DNA of 64,000 bases from Pseudomonas silesiensis (GTDB lineage Bacteria > Pseudomonadota > Gammaproteobacteria > Pseudomonadales > Pseudomonadaceae). Position numbers and translations under genes: made by a program. The notes beneath the pieces are model-generated. The model had not been told where the DNA came from. It did no database searches and saw only the letters and a program-made list of their open reading frames with translations. The DNA is taken from assembly GCF_001661075.1 (NCBI RefSeq), contig NZ_CP014870.1, positions 4,794,501 to 4,858,500 of the forward strand, given 5' to 3'. Shown here piece by piece: positions 9,537-18,209 of this stretch (position 1 is its first letter; the number at the start of each line of letters is the position of its first letter).

Positions 9537-9565
9537 AAACCGCCTGCGCAGGACGCAGGCGGTTT
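9537..9565 (-). terminator. Rho-independent terminator after the upstream NlpC/P60 gene
   Basis: Perfect 12-bp stem AAACCGCCTGCG / CGCAGGCGGTTT with a 5-nt loop, followed on the minus strand by TCTTTTCT. It ends the 9648-10298 transcript, so the downstream paralogue must have its own promoter or rely on read-through. Confidence 0.85.
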
Positions 9566-9647
9566 GCCATCAATATTAGATCAGGATTCTAGCTGCTGCA
9601 CGGCAAACTTCAAGTAAGACTTTAAGTTCACCTTACAAAATGTCCGC

Positions 9648-10298
9648 TTACTTGCGTGCCGTGACGATCGTCGGGGTCGAATCCGGCGCCATGGCGAGCG
9701 CGCGCTTGGCTTCGATGAAGGTCTTGCTCCAGTAGCTGTCGCCCAGGCTGTCAATCCGCACACCACCGCTGCGGCGGCTGCTGGAATGGATGAACTGGTT
9801 GTCGCCCAGGTAGATCCCGGCGTGACTGACGCGCCCACGACGGCCATTGGTGGCGAAGAACAACAAGTCACCTGGCTTCAGATCGCTGCGGGTCACCAAC
9901 GGGGCGTCCACGTTGATCATTTCCCGAGTCGAGCGCGGCAGGTTCATACCGGCCTCTTCACGAAACAGATAACCAATGAAACCGCTGCAATCGAAGCCGG
10001 CCTCGGAGGTGCCACCGAAACGGTAACGGGTGCCGATCAGGGACATGCCGCGTTCGAGGATGCTGTCGGCCAGAACCGGAAGCTGGTAGGACTTGCCATT
10101 GCCGAAGCTGGCGAGCTCTTTATCGGAGGCTGCCTCTTGCTCGATCGCTTCCTGGAGAAGAACGGAACTCGATTGGGCGGTAACGGAATTGATAACCTGC
10201 TGATTTTGCTCTTGCTGGGGCGCTGGAGTATGAGCAGCGCAACCGAACAACAGGGTGACGAGTGCGAGGGGCACGAGGGGTGCGAAGCGCTTGAGCAT
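9648..10298 (-). CDS. NlpC/P60 family lipoprotein (peptidoglycan endopeptidase), copy 2
   Basis: A 216-aa predicted lipoprotein with signal peptide MLKRFAPLVPLALVTLLFGC and lipidated Cys20. A linker of about 60 residues, rich in Gln and Ser, precedes the NlpC/P60 domain. Catalytic Cys is in EAGFDCSGFIGYLF and His in RVSHAGIYLGDNQFIHSS. Compared with the neighbouring paralogue it has a longer linker between membrane anchor and catalytic domain, which could place the active site deeper in the periplasm. The ATG at 10298 is preferred over a GTG two codons upstream; neither has a clear Shine-Dalgarno. Confidence 0.9.
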   Translation of the reverse strand: MLKRFAPLVPLALVTLLFGCAAHTPAPQQEQNQQVINSVTAQSSSVLLQEAIEQEAASDKELASFGNGKSYQLPVLADSILERGMSLIGTRYRFGGTSEAGFDCSGFIGYLFREEAGMNLPRSTREMINVDAPLVTRSDLKPGDLLFFATNGRRGRVSHAGIYLGDNQFIHSSSRRSGGVRIDSLGDSYWSKTFIEAKRALAMAPDSTPTIVTARK

Positions 10299-10512
10299 GG
10301 GCACGACCGTGGCTGATAGTTATAAAAGAAGCCGCGACTATGCCCGCAATCATGCTCATTTGCAAATTCAATCGAACTTTGTGTGACTTCCCGGCTTCTC
10401 GATTACATCTAAGCGCTCACCCCCGATTTAGTCGTCGCGCAGCCTGCAGGCCTGTAGGCATGCAGATTTTTTGGCGTCTGAAAACCGCCGAAACCTGCGT
10501 CAGGCATGGGTA

Positions 10513-11217
10513 TCACCAGCCCAACGTTTCTTTGAGAAACGGAATCGTCAACTTGCGCTGGGCTTGAAGAGAAGCCTGGTCGAGGCGCTCGAGCAACTCG
10601 AACAGCGCGCTCATGCTGCGAGTGCCGCGCGTCAGGATGAAATGCCCGACTTCGTCGGTCAGGTGCAAGCCGCGACGAGAAGCGCGCAGCTGCAAGGCGC
10701 GCAATTTGTCTTCGTCGGAGAGTGGGCGCATCTGGAAGATCAGGGCCAGGGTCAGCCGGGATTTGAGATCCGCCAGCTTGACCGGCAACTCTCGCGGGGA
10801 CGTCGAGGCGGCGATCAACAGGCGCCGACCGCTGTCACGCAGACGGTTGAACAGATGGAACAGTGCCTCCTCCCAATCCGCGCGCCCGGCGACTGCCTGC
10901 AAGTCATCCAGGCAGACCAGCTCGTATTGTTCGAGGTTGTCGAGGATTTCGATGCCACGATCCAGCAGCTCGGCCAATGGCAGATACACTGCCGGTTCGC
11001 CCAGCTGTTCGAAACGCAGGCAGGCCGCCTGCAGCAGATGCGTACGCCCTACCCCGTCCTTGCCCCAGAGATAAATCAGGCTTTCGGTCCAGCCGGCGTC
11101 GGCTTCGCAGAGCCGCTCGACATAGCCGAGTGCAGCGGCATTGGCGCCTGGGTAGTAATTGATAAAGGTAGCGTCGTCACGCAGACGCACACCTAGGGGC
11201 AGCTGAATCGGTTTCAT
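10513..11217 (-). CDS. hda: DnaA regulatory inactivator Hda
   Basis: Works with the DNA-loaded beta clamp to stimulate hydrolysis of DnaA-bound ATP, limiting re-initiation of replication. The 234-aa protein is a single AAA+ domain lacking the DnaA DNA-binding domain. The clamp-binding motif QLPL is at residues 5-8, the Walker A-like LWGKDGVGRTHLLQA near 50, and the Walker B-like LVCLDDLQ near 100. It follows the permease gene at 11449 on the same strand with a 231-bp gap that contains no convincing hairpin terminator. Confidence 0.95.
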   Translation of the reverse strand: MKPIQLPLGVRLRDDATFINYYPGANAAALGYVERLCEADAGWTESLIYLWGKDGVGRTHLLQAACLRFEQLGEPAVYLPLAELLDRGIEILDNLEQYELVCLDDLQAVAGRADWEEALFHLFNRLRDSGRRLLIAASTSPRELPVKLADLKSRLTLALIFQMRPLSDEDKLRALQLRASRRGLHLTDEVGHFILTRGTRSMSALFELLERLDQASLQAQRKLTIPFLKETLGW

Positions 11218-11448
11218 GCTGACTGAACAGTTCCAGGGGAACCGTTAGTGGCCTCTGTGTAAAGTTTGCGAAGTTTATACCCGTGAAGCCGACCGCACAA
11301 TGCGACAGACCACAAGCAAAATCAACGGTTTGCGTTAACGCACTGGTTTTATGGCAGTTTCTTTGGCGCTATGGGCGATAACACATGTAAAGGAGGCAGG
11401 CCAACCTGGCACTGAACCAGGCCGCCCGCGCCCCATCAGCAACCGGTC

Positions 11449-12522
11449 CTAGAGCTCAGGCTCGTCGACGCCACTGTACATGTCTGAATCCTTATACAAA
11501 TCATGCACATGCCGCACCAGCACCATGATCACCGCCGCCACCGGCAGCGCCAGAAGCACGCCGGTGAAGCCGAACAGCTCGCCCCCCGCCAGAATCGCGA
11601 AGATCACCGCCACCGGATGCAGACCGATCCGGTCTCCCACCAGTAAAGGTGTCAGCACCATGCCTTCCAGGGCCTGGCCGACCATGAACACTGCGACGAT
11701 GCCGACCATCGGGTACAGGTCGCCACCGAACTGGAACAGACCGGCAACCAATGCCGCACCTATCCCGATAACAAACCCCATATAAGGCACAATCGCGGCC
11801 AGACCGGCAATGAGACCGATCAACAGCCCCAGCTCCAGCCCTATCAGCATCAGGCCCGCCGCGTAGATCACGCCCAGCGCCACCATCACCAGAAACTGCC
11901 CGCGCACGAATGCACCCAGCACTTCATGGCATTCACCGGCCAGTGTCATCACACGCGCTTCGCGATCACGGGGCAGCAGGCCGCGGATCTTGGCCATCAT
12001 CAGGTCCCAGTCCCGCAACAGGTAGAACATCACCACCGGGATCAGCACCAGATTCGCCAGCAAAGCGATCAATGCCAGCCCGGACGCCGTCGCCTGACTC
12101 AGCACCACGCCGACAATGTCAGTGGTCTGGCCCATGTGTTCGCTGATCGCTGCCTTGAGCTTGTCGAATTTCCAGAAACCGTCCGACAGGCCAAATTTCG
12201 ATTGCGCCCAAGGCAGGGCGCTGTGCTGCAACCAGTCGAGCATCTGCGGCGTCAGTTCGTACAAGCGAAACAATTGCTTGGCGAGCATCGGCACCAACAC
12301 CAATAGCAAGGCGGTGAAGATCAGGGTAAATAGCGCGAACACCGCTATCACGCCCCAGGTCCTGGACAGACCGGCTTTCTCCAGTCGATCTACAAGAGGG
12401 TCGAACAGATAGGCCAGCAGCAGCGCGACCAGAAAGGGCGTCAGGATCGGATGCAACAGCCAGAAAAACGCGCAGAGCAGGAACACCCCACCCAACCAGT
12501 ACCAACGCCGCGTATCGGCCAT
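11449..12522 (-). CDS. PerM / AI-2E family membrane transporter
   Basis: A 357-aa polytopic inner-membrane protein with about eight hydrophobic segments. The C-terminal half carries the family pattern VGQALEGMVLTPLLVGDRIG and HPVAVIFAILAGGELFGFTG. Family members have been proposed as exporters of autoinducer-2 or as Na+/H+ antiporters, so the substrate is open. It lies 36 bp downstream of the DUF2066 gene and upstream of hda, an arrangement I recall from other Pseudomonas. Confidence 0.88.
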   Translation of the reverse strand: MADTRRWYWLGGVFLLCAFFWLLHPILTPFLVALLLAYLFDPLVDRLEKAGLSRTWGVIAVFALFTLIFTALLLVLVPMLAKQLFRLYELTPQMLDWLQHSALPWAQSKFGLSDGFWKFDKLKAAISEHMGQTTDIVGVVLSQATASGLALIALLANLVLIPVVMFYLLRDWDLMMAKIRGLLPRDREARVMTLAGECHEVLGAFVRGQFLVMVALGVIYAAGLMLIGLELGLLIGLIAGLAAIVPYMGFVIGIGAALVAGLFQFGGDLYPMVGIVAVFMVGQALEGMVLTPLLVGDRIGLHPVAVIFAILAGGELFGFTGVLLALPVAAVIMVLVRHVHDLYKDSDMYSGVDEPEL

Positions 12523-12558
12523 GAACCACTCCAGCTTCTATATATAAGGAAAAACGAT

Positions 12559-13617
12559 TTACCAGCGAAAACGCAGCTGCGGCGTCGGCTTCGCAGGCGC
12601 TGCCACGGCAGGTACCGAGCCATCAACCGAAGGCTGGACAGGGGTAGCGGGGGCTGGCGCCTCACCGGCCGGCACTTCCTGCAACCTGGCCAGGGATAAT
12701 TGCGCCTTCAACTGTTCGACGCTGCCATTGACCCGATACAGGATGCGGTCGCCGTCGACGCTTTGCAGGCGCGCACCGAAGGGTTCGAGCAAACGCCCAA
12801 GGGCCGCATAGCGTTCCAGGTTCATGCCCTGCACTTCCAGCAATTGTTCGCTCGAAGCACCCGGCTTGACCACAAACCGTGGTGCCAGACGCTGATTGAC
12901 CGCCAACATGACCGCATCGGCAACGGCGGCCTGATCCGCGCCCTGCACACTGCCGGCTTCTTTCTGATCGCCCAGCCACAGACGCCACTTGGCCTGCCAC
13001 TGCCCCCCTTCTTCACGGGCATGCACGGCGAGCAAGGCATCGGCATTATAACGGCCCGAAGCGCCGCGCAACGGCGCCGGGTCCGCGCTTTCCAGATTCG
13101 GCGCGGTGGCCACGATCTGCTCATTCAGGTCCGCCAGCGGCAGGCGCAATGGCAAACCACGGTGTTGTGCCGCGCGGCGCAATGGCACCGCGCTGGCCTG
13201 ACCATCGCCCACCAGGCTCGAGCCCTCGGTGGCATCGTTCAACCACCAGCCCAGGATCGACGGCCGGTTCGCGCCCCATAGCGACAATCCGGCCCGGCGC
13301 AATGCCTGCCCCGTGGCGGCCGGATCGAAATCGACCTTCAGCACCTCCGGCGGGCCTGCATCAAAACCGTATTGACTGATGATCTGCTGGGGATCCTTGC
13401 GCAGCGCCGCCAAACCCGGGCTTTGCGCCGCCTTGGGATCACCGGTCAAGCGCAATACCAGGGTATCCAGCGCTCGCTGGGTGGCTTGATCGCGCTCCTC
13501 GGGCGCCTGACTGCTGACAGGCTCGCGCACTTGATAAAGGCCTTTGACGGTTTCGGCCTGACTGGCAAGGCTGACCAAGGATAAACCGCCCATAAACAGC
13601 AATTTGATAAAACGCAT
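12559..13617 (-). CDS. DUF2066 domain-containing exported protein
   Basis: A 352-aa protein of unknown function. The signal peptide MRFIKLLFMGGLSLVSLASQA is followed by the DUF2066 domain (VKGLYQVREPVSSQAPEERDQA onward) and ends in a Pro/Ala-rich tail. It is predicted periplasmic. The start at 13617 follows GGAA and gives a clean signal sequence; the frame's extension upstream to 13737 lacks one. First gene of a likely operon with the PerM-type permease, divergent from purM. Confidence 0.82.
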   Translation of the reverse strand: MRFIKLLFMGGLSLVSLASQAETVKGLYQVREPVSSQAPEERDQATQRALDTLVLRLTGDPKAAQSPGLAALRKDPQQIISQYGFDAGPPEVLKVDFDPAATGQALRRAGLSLWGANRPSILGWWLNDATEGSSLVGDGQASAVPLRRAAQHRGLPLRLPLADLNEQIVATAPNLESADPAPLRGASGRYNADALLAVHAREEGGQWQAKWRLWLGDQKEAGSVQGADQAAVADAVMLAVNQRLAPRFVVKPGASSEQLLEVQGMNLERYAALGRLLEPFGARLQSVDGDRILYRVNGSVEQLKAQLSLARLQEVPAGEAPAPATPVQPSVDGSVPAVAAPAKPTPQLRFRW

Positions 13618-13762
13618 GGAAGATTCCTGACAACGAGAGCGGCTGGAACAGACCGCATGAAGACAAACGAGCAAGGCTGTGACCCTCGCCCGACGCAAAA
13701 CATTCACACGGCCCGGGTAAGTTTTTCGCACTGCCATAACGATAGACGGTTAATAGCTCTAC

Positions 13763-13790
13763 CTTATACAGCCCTGCGCGAATGCACCAA
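13763..13790 (-). promoter_or_regulatory. Candidate promoter for the DUF2066-perM genes
   Basis: Minus strand TTGGTG (13785-13790), 16-nt spacer, TATAAG (13763-13768). It lies in the 380-bp divergent region between DUF2066 and purM. Confidence 0.4.
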
Positions 13791-13864
13791 CCCCGGCAAT
13801 TACAGTTTTTTTCAGCCGATATGCCCCTGCTGTCGGCCTGAGGATGGCCGCTGCCCCTCAAGCC

Positions 13865-13873
13865 TGATAAAAT
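13865..13873 (+). promoter_or_regulatory. Candidate extended -10 promoter for purM
   Basis: TGATAAAAT fits an extended -10 (TGnTAAAAT) about 125 bp upstream of the purM ATG. No good -35 is visible, as is common for extended -10 promoters. I saw no PurR-like palindrome in the 13618-13997 region. Confidence 0.4.
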
Positions 13874-13997
13874 CGCGCGCCTTCGCAGACCGGCAACAGC
13901 CGGGCCCTTGAATTTGCGCTCGGCAATCGCCCTCGCCTGTACAAGTGGTCCCCTGGACCCGGTCGTTACCCCTGAATCCCCCCTAAAGGCCTGGATC

Positions 13998-15056
13998 ATG
14001 AGCAAGCAACCCTCCCTGAGCTACAAGGACGCCGGTGTAGACATCGACGCCGGTGAAGCATTGGTCGAACGCATCAAGAGCGTCGCCAAGCGCACTGCGC
14101 GCCCGGAAGTCATGGGCGGCCTGGGCGGTTTTGGCGCCCTCTGCGAAATCCCGGCCGGCTACAAGCAGCCCGTGCTGGTTTCCGGTACTGACGGCGTCGG
14201 CACCAAGCTGCGCCTGGCACTGAACCTGAACAAGCACGACAGCATCGGCATCGACCTGGTGGCCATGTGCGTCAACGACCTGGTGGTCTGCGGTGCAGAG
14301 CCGCTGTTCTTCCTTGACTACTATGCCACCGGCAAGCTCAACGTCGAAACCGCGACCCAGGTCGTGACCGGCATCGGCGCCGGCTGCGAACTGTCCGGCT
14401 GCTCCCTGGTCGGCGGCGAAACCGCTGAAATGCCTGGCATGTACGAAGGCGAAGACTACGACCTGGCCGGCTTCTGCGTCGGCGTGGTGGAAAAATCCGA
14501 AATCATCGACGGCTCGAAAGTCGCTGCCGGCGATGCCCTGCTCGCCCTGCCGTCTTCCGGTCCGCACTCCAACGGTTACTCGCTGATCCGCAAGATCATC
14601 GAAGTGGCTGGTGCCGACATCGAAAACATCCAGCTCGACGGCAAGCCGCTGACCGACCTGCTGATGGCCCCGACCCGCATCTACGTGAAGCCGCTGCTCA
14701 AGCTGATCAAGGACACCGGCGCGGTCAAGGCCATGGCCCACATCACCGGCGGCGGCCTGCTGGACAACATCCCGCGCGTGCTGCCAAAAGGCGCTCAAGC
14801 GGTGGTTGACGTGGCAAGCTGGACTCGCCCTGCCGTGTTCGACTGGCTGCAAGAGCAAGGCAACGTCGACGAAAACGAGATGCACCGCGTGCTGAACTGC
14901 GGCGTGGGCATGGTCATCTGCGTCGCTCAGGAGCACGTCGAAACCGCGCTGAACGTGCTGCGTGAAGCCGGCGAGCAGCCTTGGGTCATCGGCCAGATCG
15001 CCACCGCTGCCGAAGGCGCGGCCCAGGTCGAACTGAAAAACCTCAAGGCCCACTGA
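13998..15056 (+). CDS. purM: Phosphoribosylformylglycinamidine cyclo-ligase (AIR synthetase)
   Basis: ATP-dependent ring closure of FGAM to AIR, step 5 of purine synthesis. The 352-aa protein has the PurM/SelD fold motifs [10 protein letters not shown] near residue 46, [14 protein letters not shown] near 65, [18 protein letters not shown] near 95, and [16 protein letters not shown] near 250. The start at 13998 ([16 protein letters not shown]) matches the family. It is followed by purN with overlapping stop and start codons. Confidence 0.97.
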   Translation: MSKQPSLSYKDAGVDIDAGEALVERIKSVAKRTARPEVMGGLGGFGALCEIPAGYKQPVLVSGTDGVGTKLRLALNLNKHDSIGIDLVAMCVNDLVVCGAEPLFFLDYYATGKLNVETATQVVTGIGAGCELSGCSLVGGETAEMPGMYEGEDYDLAGFCVGVVEKSEIIDGSKVAAGDALLALPSSGPHSNGYSLIRKIIEVAGADIENIQLDGKPLTDLLMAPTRIYVKPLLKLIKDTGAVKAMAHITGGGLLDNIPRVLPKGAQAVVDVASWTRPAVFDWLQEQGNVDENEMHRVLNCGVGMVICVAQEHVETALNVLREAGEQPWVIGQIATAAEGAAQVELKNLKAH

Positions 15057-15718
15057 TGCAAGAGCGGATGTCTCAGACCTGTGATGTGGTGGTGCTGTTG
15101 TCCGGCAGCGGCAGTAACTTGCAGGCCTTGATCGACAGCACGCGGACCGGCGACAGCCCGGCCCGCATCGCTGCGGTGATCTCCAACCGCGCCGACGCCT
15201 ACGGTCTGCAACGCGCCAGCGACGCGGGTATCGATACCCGCTGCCTGGATCACAAGGCTTTCGAAGGCCGCGAGGCCTTCGATGCCGCGCTGATCGAACT
15301 GATCGACGCCTTCAATCCCAAACTCGTGGTCCTGGCCGGCTTCATGCGCATTCTCAGCGCCGGCTTCGTACGTCATTACCAGGGTCGCCTGCTCAACATC
15401 CATCCCTCGCTGCTGCCCAAATACAAAGGGTTACACACTCACCAGCGCGCGCTGGAGGCCGGCGACACCGAGCACGGCTGCTCCGTGCACTTCGTCACCG
15501 AGGAACTCGATGGCGGACCGCTGGTCGTACAAGCAGTAATACCGGTAGAGTTGCAGGATTCGCCGCAGAGTCTGGCGCAGCGAGTCCATAGCCAGGAACA
15601 CCTGATCTACCCGATGGCTGTACGCTGGTTTGCCGAAGGTCGTTTATCACTCGGCGAGCAAGGTGCTTTACTGGATGGAAAGCTACTCGCCGCCAGCGGC
15701 CACTTGATTCGAACCTAG
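15056..15718 (+). CDS. purN: Phosphoribosylglycinamide formyltransferase
   Basis: Transfers a formyl group from 10-formyl-THF to GAR, step 3 of purine synthesis. The 220-aa protein has LLSGSGSNLQALID (phosphate-binding loop), the catalytic Asn/His motif NIHPSLLPKYKGL, and the HFVTEELDGGP motif with the catalytic Asp. The ATG at 15056 shares its A with the purM stop (TGATG), with AAGG upstream; an ATG at 15068 is an alternative start. It forms the usual purMN pair. Confidence 0.95.
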   Translation: MQERMSQTCDVVVLLSGSGSNLQALIDSTRTGDSPARIAAVISNRADAYGLQRASDAGIDTRCLDHKAFEGREAFDAALIELIDAFNPKLVVLAGFMRILSAGFVRHYQGRLLNIHPSLLPKYKGLHTHQRALEAGDTEHGCSVHFVTEELDGGPLVVQAVIPVELQDSPQSLAQRVHSQEHLIYPMAVRWFAEGRLSLGEQGALLDGKLLAASGHLIRT

Positions 15719-15726
15719 GAGATTTT

Positions 15727-16440
15727 ATGCGTCGCGCCCTGCTCTTCGCTTGCGCTCTGCTCGTCCTGCCTTTTGCGCAGGCTGCAGAACTTCAACCTTT
15801 CTCCGCCAGCTACACCGCCGACTGGAAGCAGTTGCCCATGAGCGGCACCGCCGAGCGCAGCCTGACCAAGCAGGCCAACGGCGCCTGGAAGCTCAGCTTC
15901 AAGGCCTCGATGATGATCGCAAGCCTCACCGAAGAAAGCACCCTGACCCTGGACAAGGACACCTTGCTTCCCCAGTCCTACCATTTTGAACGTGGCGGCC
16001 TGGGCAAAGCCAAGAAGGCTGACCTGGATTTCGACTGGACCAACAAAATGGTCACCGGCACCGATCGCGGCGACCCGGTCAAACTTCCGCTCAACCGCGG
16101 CATGGTCGACAAATCCACTTATCAGCTGGCCCTGCAGCATGACGTGGCCGCCGGCAAGAAAAGCATGAGCTATCAGGTCGTCGACGATGGCGAAGTCGAT
16201 ACCTATGACTTCCGCGTGCTGGGTTCGGAAAAAGTCGACACCAAGGCTGGCCAGATCGATGCGATCAAGGTCGAGCGCGTGCGCGATCCGACCCAGAGCA
16301 AACGCATCACCGTGCTGTGGTTCGCCAAGGACTGGGATTACCTGCTGGTCCGCCTGCAACAGGTCGAGACTGACGGCAAGGAGTACAACATCATGCTCCT
16401 GGACGGTACGGTCAACGGCAAGGCTGTCAAAGGCAGCTGA
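15727..16440 (+). CDS. DUF3108 domain-containing periplasmic protein
   Basis: A 237-aa protein with signal peptide MRRALLFACALLVLPFAQA. The DUF3108 domain (FSASYTADWKQLPMSGTAER onward) is mostly beta-strand and of unknown function. It lies 8 bp after purN with its own Shine-Dalgarno (TAGGAG), so it is very probably co-transcribed with purMN, and it is followed by a strong terminator. The co-transcription gives no functional clue I can support. Confidence 0.85.
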   Translation: MRRALLFACALLVLPFAQAAELQPFSASYTADWKQLPMSGTAERSLTKQANGAWKLSFKASMMIASLTEESTLTLDKDTLLPQSYHFERGGLGKAKKADLDFDWTNKMVTGTDRGDPVKLPLNRGMVDKSTYQLALQHDVAAGKKSMSYQVVDDGEVDTYDFRVLGSEKVDTKAGQIDAIKVERVRDPTQSKRITVLWFAKDWDYLLVRLQQVETDGKEYNIMLLDGTVNGKAVKGS

Positions 16441-16454
16441 TCCGGATCGATACG

Positions 16455-16485
16455 AAAGAGCCTCGCAGATGCGGGGCTTTTTTTT
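16455..16485 (+). terminator. Terminator of the purMN-DUF3108 operon
   Basis: GAGCCTCGC / GCGGGGCTT-type stem with an AGAT loop followed by eight T residues. Confidence 0.85.
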
Positions 16486-16495
16486 CGCCTTGCCT

Positions 16496-16579
16496 TGTAG
16501 GAGCCAGGCTTGCCGGCGAAGGCGCCCTTCAGAACGCCTTCGCCGGCAAGTCGGATCGCCGCACCGCTGGCTCCTACAG
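16496..16579. repeat. REPIN overlapping the amidohydrolase stop codon
   Basis: GTAGGAGCCAGGCTTGCCGG on the left and an inverted partner CCGGCAAGTCGGATCGCC ... GGCTCCTAC on the right. The right half carries the TCGGATCGCCGCACCGC insert seen in other copies. Its last bases supply the TAG stop of the minus-strand gene 16574-17578. Confidence 0.88.
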
Positions 16580-17578
16580 GGCACGAGGCAGGATCGAGAG
16601 AAAGTTATCCCGCGCGACTTTTCTGGCGACGTCTTCTGGCAAAGCGTCGAGAAACGGATCGAAGCTGCGCATTTCCTTACCAAGCTTGTTGAAACGCCCC
16701 ACGACATCAGAGCCAAGCATGAAGCGCTCCGGGAAGCGCTCCACCAGTTTCAACCACTCGCCCCGAGGCTTGCCCTGCTCATCCAGCAGATAGGGGGTCA
16801 GCATGCTCCAGGACAGGTCGACGAACAGGTTGGGGTAAGCCTCAAGCATGCGGGTCAACGTCGGCAGCAGAAAGTCCAGCCGGGTCTGGTGGCGATGAAT
16901 CTCGGCGCTGGTACCGGCGTGGGCCCAGATGAACCGGGTGTGCGGATGATTGCGCAGAGGCTCTTCGACCTCCGCCAGGTACAGTGGATTTTTTTCGCGC
17001 TTGGAGGTGATGTTGGAATGCAGCATCACCGGCAAATCGTTTTCAGCCGCCAAATGATAGATACGCGTCATGGCTTCGTTGTTGGCCCGTGGCGTGTCGC
17101 CGGAGGTCAGCGCAGTCAGGTCGTCATGGCGGGTAAAGACTTCGCCTATGCCCTGCCACAGACCGGGATTGAGATCGAGCATGCGCTGGATATGCGCCGC
17201 GGAGTTCTTGTCGTTGGGGTTGAAGCCTGACAGGAACGGGTGAAAGTACTGACGCTGCTCGGGGGCCAAGCTGTTCACAGCAGCGGCGACTATGACATCG
17301 GTGGCGCTGTACCAGTAGGCATCGGCATCATCGCCAGCGTAATAACGTGGACGCTTGGGTTCGTCCTCGTGCCATTTCTTGGCCACCGGAATGCCGGAAA
17401 TCATCACATGCTCGATGCGATTGTCGGCCATGGCCTTGAGCAATTTCGGCATCCCGGCCGTTTCCTGAAAAAAGTCCACGTAGTGCAGGTGCGCGTCGCT
17501 GTAGGCATACTCCCGGGCGCTGGCAACGTGACAGGCAAAGACCAGCAGGCAGGCAACGCTGTAGCGGAACAGAGGCAC
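16574..17578 (-). CDS. Exported amidohydrolase-family (TIM-barrel) protein
   Basis: A 334-aa predicted periplasmic metal-dependent hydrolase. The GTG start at 17578, seven nt after GGAG, gives the signal peptide MPLFRYSVACLLVFACHVASA. The mature protein begins with the metal-binding YSDAHLHYVDFF motif and has further barrel motifs NDLPVMLHSNIT, FIWAHAGTSAEIHRHQ and MLGSDVVGRFN, as in COG2159-type hydrolases. A longer frame upstream lacks a signal peptide. The substrate is unknown. The TAG stop lies inside a REPIN. Confidence 0.8.
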   Translation of the reverse strand: MPLFRYSVACLLVFACHVASAREYAYSDAHLHYVDFFQETAGMPKLLKAMADNRIEHVMISGIPVAKKWHEDEPKRPRYYAGDDADAYWYSATDVIVAAAVNSLAPEQRQYFHPFLSGFNPNDKNSAAHIQRMLDLNPGLWQGIGEVFTRHDDLTALTSGDTPRANNEAMTRIYHLAAENDLPVMLHSNITSKREKNPLYLAEVEEPLRNHPHTRFIWAHAGTSAEIHRHQTRLDFLLPTLTRMLEAYPNLFVDLSWSMLTPYLLDEQGKPRGEWLKLVERFPERFMLGSDVVGRFNKLGKEMRSFDPFLDALPEDVARKVARDNFLSILPRAL

Positions 17579-17731
17579 GGGCGATCTCCGGAGGGTAGGA
17601 ACAGCGTAGACCCCACAGCAAGGTCGAGGGTTCATCAGGGCAAGAAAGTGGAACGCTAACTTGCAGGAGTGCTCTATAACTTCAGGGTCTTTTTTGATCG
17701 AATGATTTTCCTGCAACCTGCGAGGTTTCCC

Positions 17732-18148
17732 ATGACTGTTACCGTCAATACCGTTTCCGCCGAAGGTTTTCGTCACAGCGTCCAGATCGATGAGCACGAA
17801 TTGTTTGCCGATGTACCCAAAGATATCGGCGGCGAAGGCACTGCGCCAGAACCCCATGACTACTTCGACGCCGCCCTCGGCGCCTGCAAGGCCGTGACCC
17901 TGAAGATGTACGCCAAAAAGAAAGACATCCCGCTGACCGGTGTCACGGTCGAGGTCAAACGCGATAACAGCCAAGAGCAGAAAGGCAAATACGCCCTGCA
18001 CGTCAAACTGACCCTCAAGGGCGTACTCACCAACGCCCAGCGCGACGAACTGCATCGCGTAGCCGATCGCTGTCCGGTACACAAGCTGATGACCAGCACC
18101 GAGGTCAGCATCGAAACCCATCTGTCCGAAGGTGCGTTCAGCCAATAG
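17732..18148 (+). CDS. OsmC family peroxide reductase-like protein
   Basis: A 138-aa protein of the OsmC/Ohr superfamily, which reduces organic hydroperoxides with a pair of cysteines. Both are present: Cys52 in ALGACKAVTLKMYAKKK and Cys114 in ADRCPVHKLM. The RCPVHK motif places it with YhfA/OsmC-like rather than Ohr proteins. ATG at 17732. It is divergent from the amidohydrolase gene and 61 bp upstream of the pirin gene in the same direction. Confidence 0.9.
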   Translation: MTVTVNTVSAEGFRHSVQIDEHELFADVPKDIGGEGTAPEPHDYFDAALGACKAVTLKMYAKKKDIPLTGVTVEVKRDNSQEQKGKYALHVKLTLKGVLTNAQRDELHRVADRCPVHKLMTSTEVSIETHLSEGAFSQ

Positions 18149-18209
18149 CGGCAAGGGCTGCGCAAGCGGGTTATGCTCCACGCGTCACCCGCTCAGCCTG
18201 GAATGCACC

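Noticed and set aside
17579..18181. N-terminal extension of the amidohydrolase up to 18181
   Set aside because: It would overlap OsmC on the other strand and bury the signal peptide in the middle of the protein.
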